A stretch of 64,000 nucleotides of DNA, from positions 806,001 to 870,000 of the forward strand of contig OX637338.1 in NCBI GenBank assembly GCA_951799405.1, in the 5' to 3' direction. The translations under genes were made by a program, and so were the position numbers. Shown piece by piece: positions 62,461 to 64,000 of the stretch. This DNA is from Agapetus fuscipes. Lineage: Eukaryota; Arthropoda; Insecta; Trichoptera; Glossosomatidae. Positions within the stretch are counted from its first letter, which is position 1, and each line of letters starts with the position of its first letter. A model generated the notes under the pieces. It searched no databases. It was not told the DNA's origin and worked only from the letters and a program-made list of their open reading frames with translations.

Positions 62461-63108
62461 AGATTCAAGTAACGAGCTGAAGACCAAGAAAAATCAGAAT
62501 ATATCTGAACATCAGCTTGTAATATATTTTTTTCATCATTATTTACATTAAAATCTAAAATAACGTTTTTTTTTTAAACAAATACAGTGAAATTTCAAAT
62601 AAAGAATTCACATTATGTACTAATTGAGTCTCAATTAAATCCCAACCTACACAATTGTGTGGGTGCACTTTTTTTGACAAATTACGAAAAAAATACAAAA
62701 TTTACAGCTATATTTACTTTATTAAACTAATGTTTAGTTATTTTTCATTTAATATTTAAACATTGAGCATAATTAAAGCATATTTAGAAAAAAATATTCA
62801 CTTTCCCATTTTCTAAATCGAGGCGCACAATAATCACAAACTTTGACCTTAGTGTACATAAAATTATAGAATGCTTTTAGCCTCAGAACGCTTTCTATGC
62901 ATAGTATGTAACTTACACTAACGATGTATGCAGTTTTCTACATAGTCTCAAGTTATTTTATGTGAAATATTTGACGAAATATAACCACATGTTTTACCCA
63001 CACAATCGTGTTGGCCAGTTCTGAAAGGGTTAGGCTGTAAGGTTAGTAAGTAGAATGCATTTAATATAAATCTTAAATGTAAATGTATCTTTGCAATTAA
63101 GATTTTAG

Positions 63109-63280
63109 GTTCACTATGCCAATGTCACGTCTGTTTCAGGGAAGGTCCGCAAAGGTTGCAGATATTTTGTTTATTTGAGGTTTTGTTTTTAAATTGTGTG
63201 TTAAAGTACACACTCAGCATTTAGCAGCGCAAACTCACACGTGCCTGTTTGCGGGCATGCATTTAAAATCAATTTTATTT
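63109..63280 (+). repeat. family A element, 5'-truncated
   Basis: From GGTTCACTATGCCAATGTCA to GCGGGCATGCATTTAAAAT. The 3' end is diverged. Confidence 0.75.
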
Positions 63281-63845
63281 GTTAATTTATCTTTAAAACA
63301 CATATTAAAGATTATATAGCTACATATGATTGAGCTCAGAACTTAGATTTTTATACTCGTAGTACAGAGTACAGAGGGGTGCTGGGCGCGTCCACTTAGC
63401 TCTCCCTCCCCCATTGCGCCCTACCTCCAATCCCCCCCAATCACCCCCTATCACCCCCCACCCCGCCCTAAGGCTTTGTTTTGGTCTGGCATACAGCATG
63501 GCCCGCTGTTCGTGCGGCCCACTTTTCCAATGTTTTTCTTTTGCGACTTTATTGATATTTGTGTTTGTTGTAGGAATACTTTTTTTTACCTACTAATATT
63601 TGAATCGCACAGAATCAAAGTTGGCGGTCTAGGACTTTTTAATGTTTATAAAAAATGCATAGATACAAGGGAAATAATTTTATCATCATTTCCATATTTT
63701 ATTTATTTTTGAATAGATTCCTAGATTGCTGCTTTTGATTTTATAAAGCACATTTGTTCGTTTTGTTTTGTTTCAGTTTTATTATATGAGAATGCAAAAA
63801 ACACATTTTTTTTCTTTCGGTATTTATTCAGACGTAGGTACTTAC
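63281..63845. other. C-rich tract at 63395-63470, otherwise unrecognised
   Basis: C runs at 63400-63470 (CCAATCCCCCCCAATCACCC and following) give G-quadruplex potential on the minus strand. No gene seen. Confidence 0.45.
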
Positions 63846-64000
63846 CAGTGGCGAAGGGTGCCCATACAAGCCGATTCCCATCGGTTTCCCGTTTAAAATG
63901 AGGCAAAAATGATAATAAAGTAGACTGCATGGTTTCAATGGGAAAAAAATACGTATTGTTTCTTTGGCTTTAAATGTATTTTTTTACTTTGTGCCTATAT
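63846..64000 (+). mobile_element. hAT-type MITE, cut by the window end
   Basis: Begins CAGTGGCGAAGGGTGCCCAT and matches the first ~155 bp of the 38872-39100 copy. Confidence 0.9.

Larger units (their letters stand above)
61202..63029 (-). mobile_element. piggyBac-like element, 1,828 bp, TTAG TSD
   Basis: Termini CCCTTTCAGAACTG and CAGTTCTGAAAGGG with TTAG on both sides (piggyBac normally uses TTAA). Subterminal palindromes ACCCACACAATTGTGTGGGT (61331 area) and relatives near 62655 and 62998. The minus strand encodes a broken protein: an acidic stretch (E-Y-S-D-D-D), a minisatellite region, then T-P-L-K-Y-F-K-I-Y-Y-N-D-E-F-F-N-N-I, which resembles the start of the piggyBac transposase core (T-P-L-E-Y-F-x-L-F-F). 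The catalytic core is missing. The superfamily call rests on ends plus this short similarity. Confidence 0.65.
61072..63102 (+). repeat. family A element split by a piggyBac-like element
   Basis: The 5' part (61072-61201) ends AAATTGGGTTTTAG. The 3' part (63030-63102) continues TTAGGCTGTAAGG and ends CTTTGCAATTAAGATTTTAG. Confidence 0.8.

Overview
This is eukaryotic, AT-rich, repeat-dense DNA with two spliced host genes, both on the + strand. GT/AG introns, an RTE-clade and CR1-type LINEs, hAT/Harbinger/mariner/piggyBac debris and the protein sequences point to an insect. Lepidoptera is my best guess, but it is not proven.

The main gene is a complete HADHA (mitochondrial trifunctional protein alpha; Drosophila Mtpalpha). 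It has 13 coding exons from 8068 to 34922, and all splice phases close into one 763-residue protein. Introns range from 84 bp to 11.7 kb and carry much of the repeat load. The second gene is the first coding exon of a junctophilin (44111-44343) inside a CpG-rich island (about 43.56-44.48 kb). Its remaining exons lie beyond the right edge, so its first intron exceeds 19.6 kb. The two genes are probably unrelated in function: HADHA does mitochondrial beta-oxidation, and junctophilin tethers plasma membrane to ER/SR.

Nearly everything else is mobile DNA, often nested. The commonest component is a ~250-bp element, here called family A. Its 5' end carries CTTGACTTATAGGTTGG and its 3' end GCAACTTAGATTA plus a short (GATTA)n tail. 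About 38 full or partial copies, not counting those in the duplicated unit, are scattered over both strands. One copy interrupts mariner transposase sequence, which fixes its ends and gives a 7-bp target-site duplication (TSD). Other components are a tRNA-headed SINE in monomeric and two-headed (dimeric) forms; hAT MITEs with 8-bp TSDs; Harbinger-like elements with TTA TSDs; a 247-bp MITE family with 4-bp TSDs; foldback hairpins; a nearly full-length RTE-type LINE (54.8-57.4 kb); a CR1 LINE inside a SINE (20.4-22.1 kb); a piggyBac-like element with an in-frame 42-bp minisatellite (61.2-63.0 kb); and a 5S rRNA-derived sequence with a SINE in its 3' end (39.6-40.0 kb).

A 3,227-bp block is tandemly duplicated inside HADHA intron 2 (10769-13995 and 13996-17222). 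I saw one base difference between the copies, so it is either very recent or an assembly artefact. I found no operon, CRISPR array, true tRNA gene or prokaryotic system. The likeliest novelties are family A, the dimeric SINE, the 247-bp MITE family and the repeat-bearing piggyBac relative.
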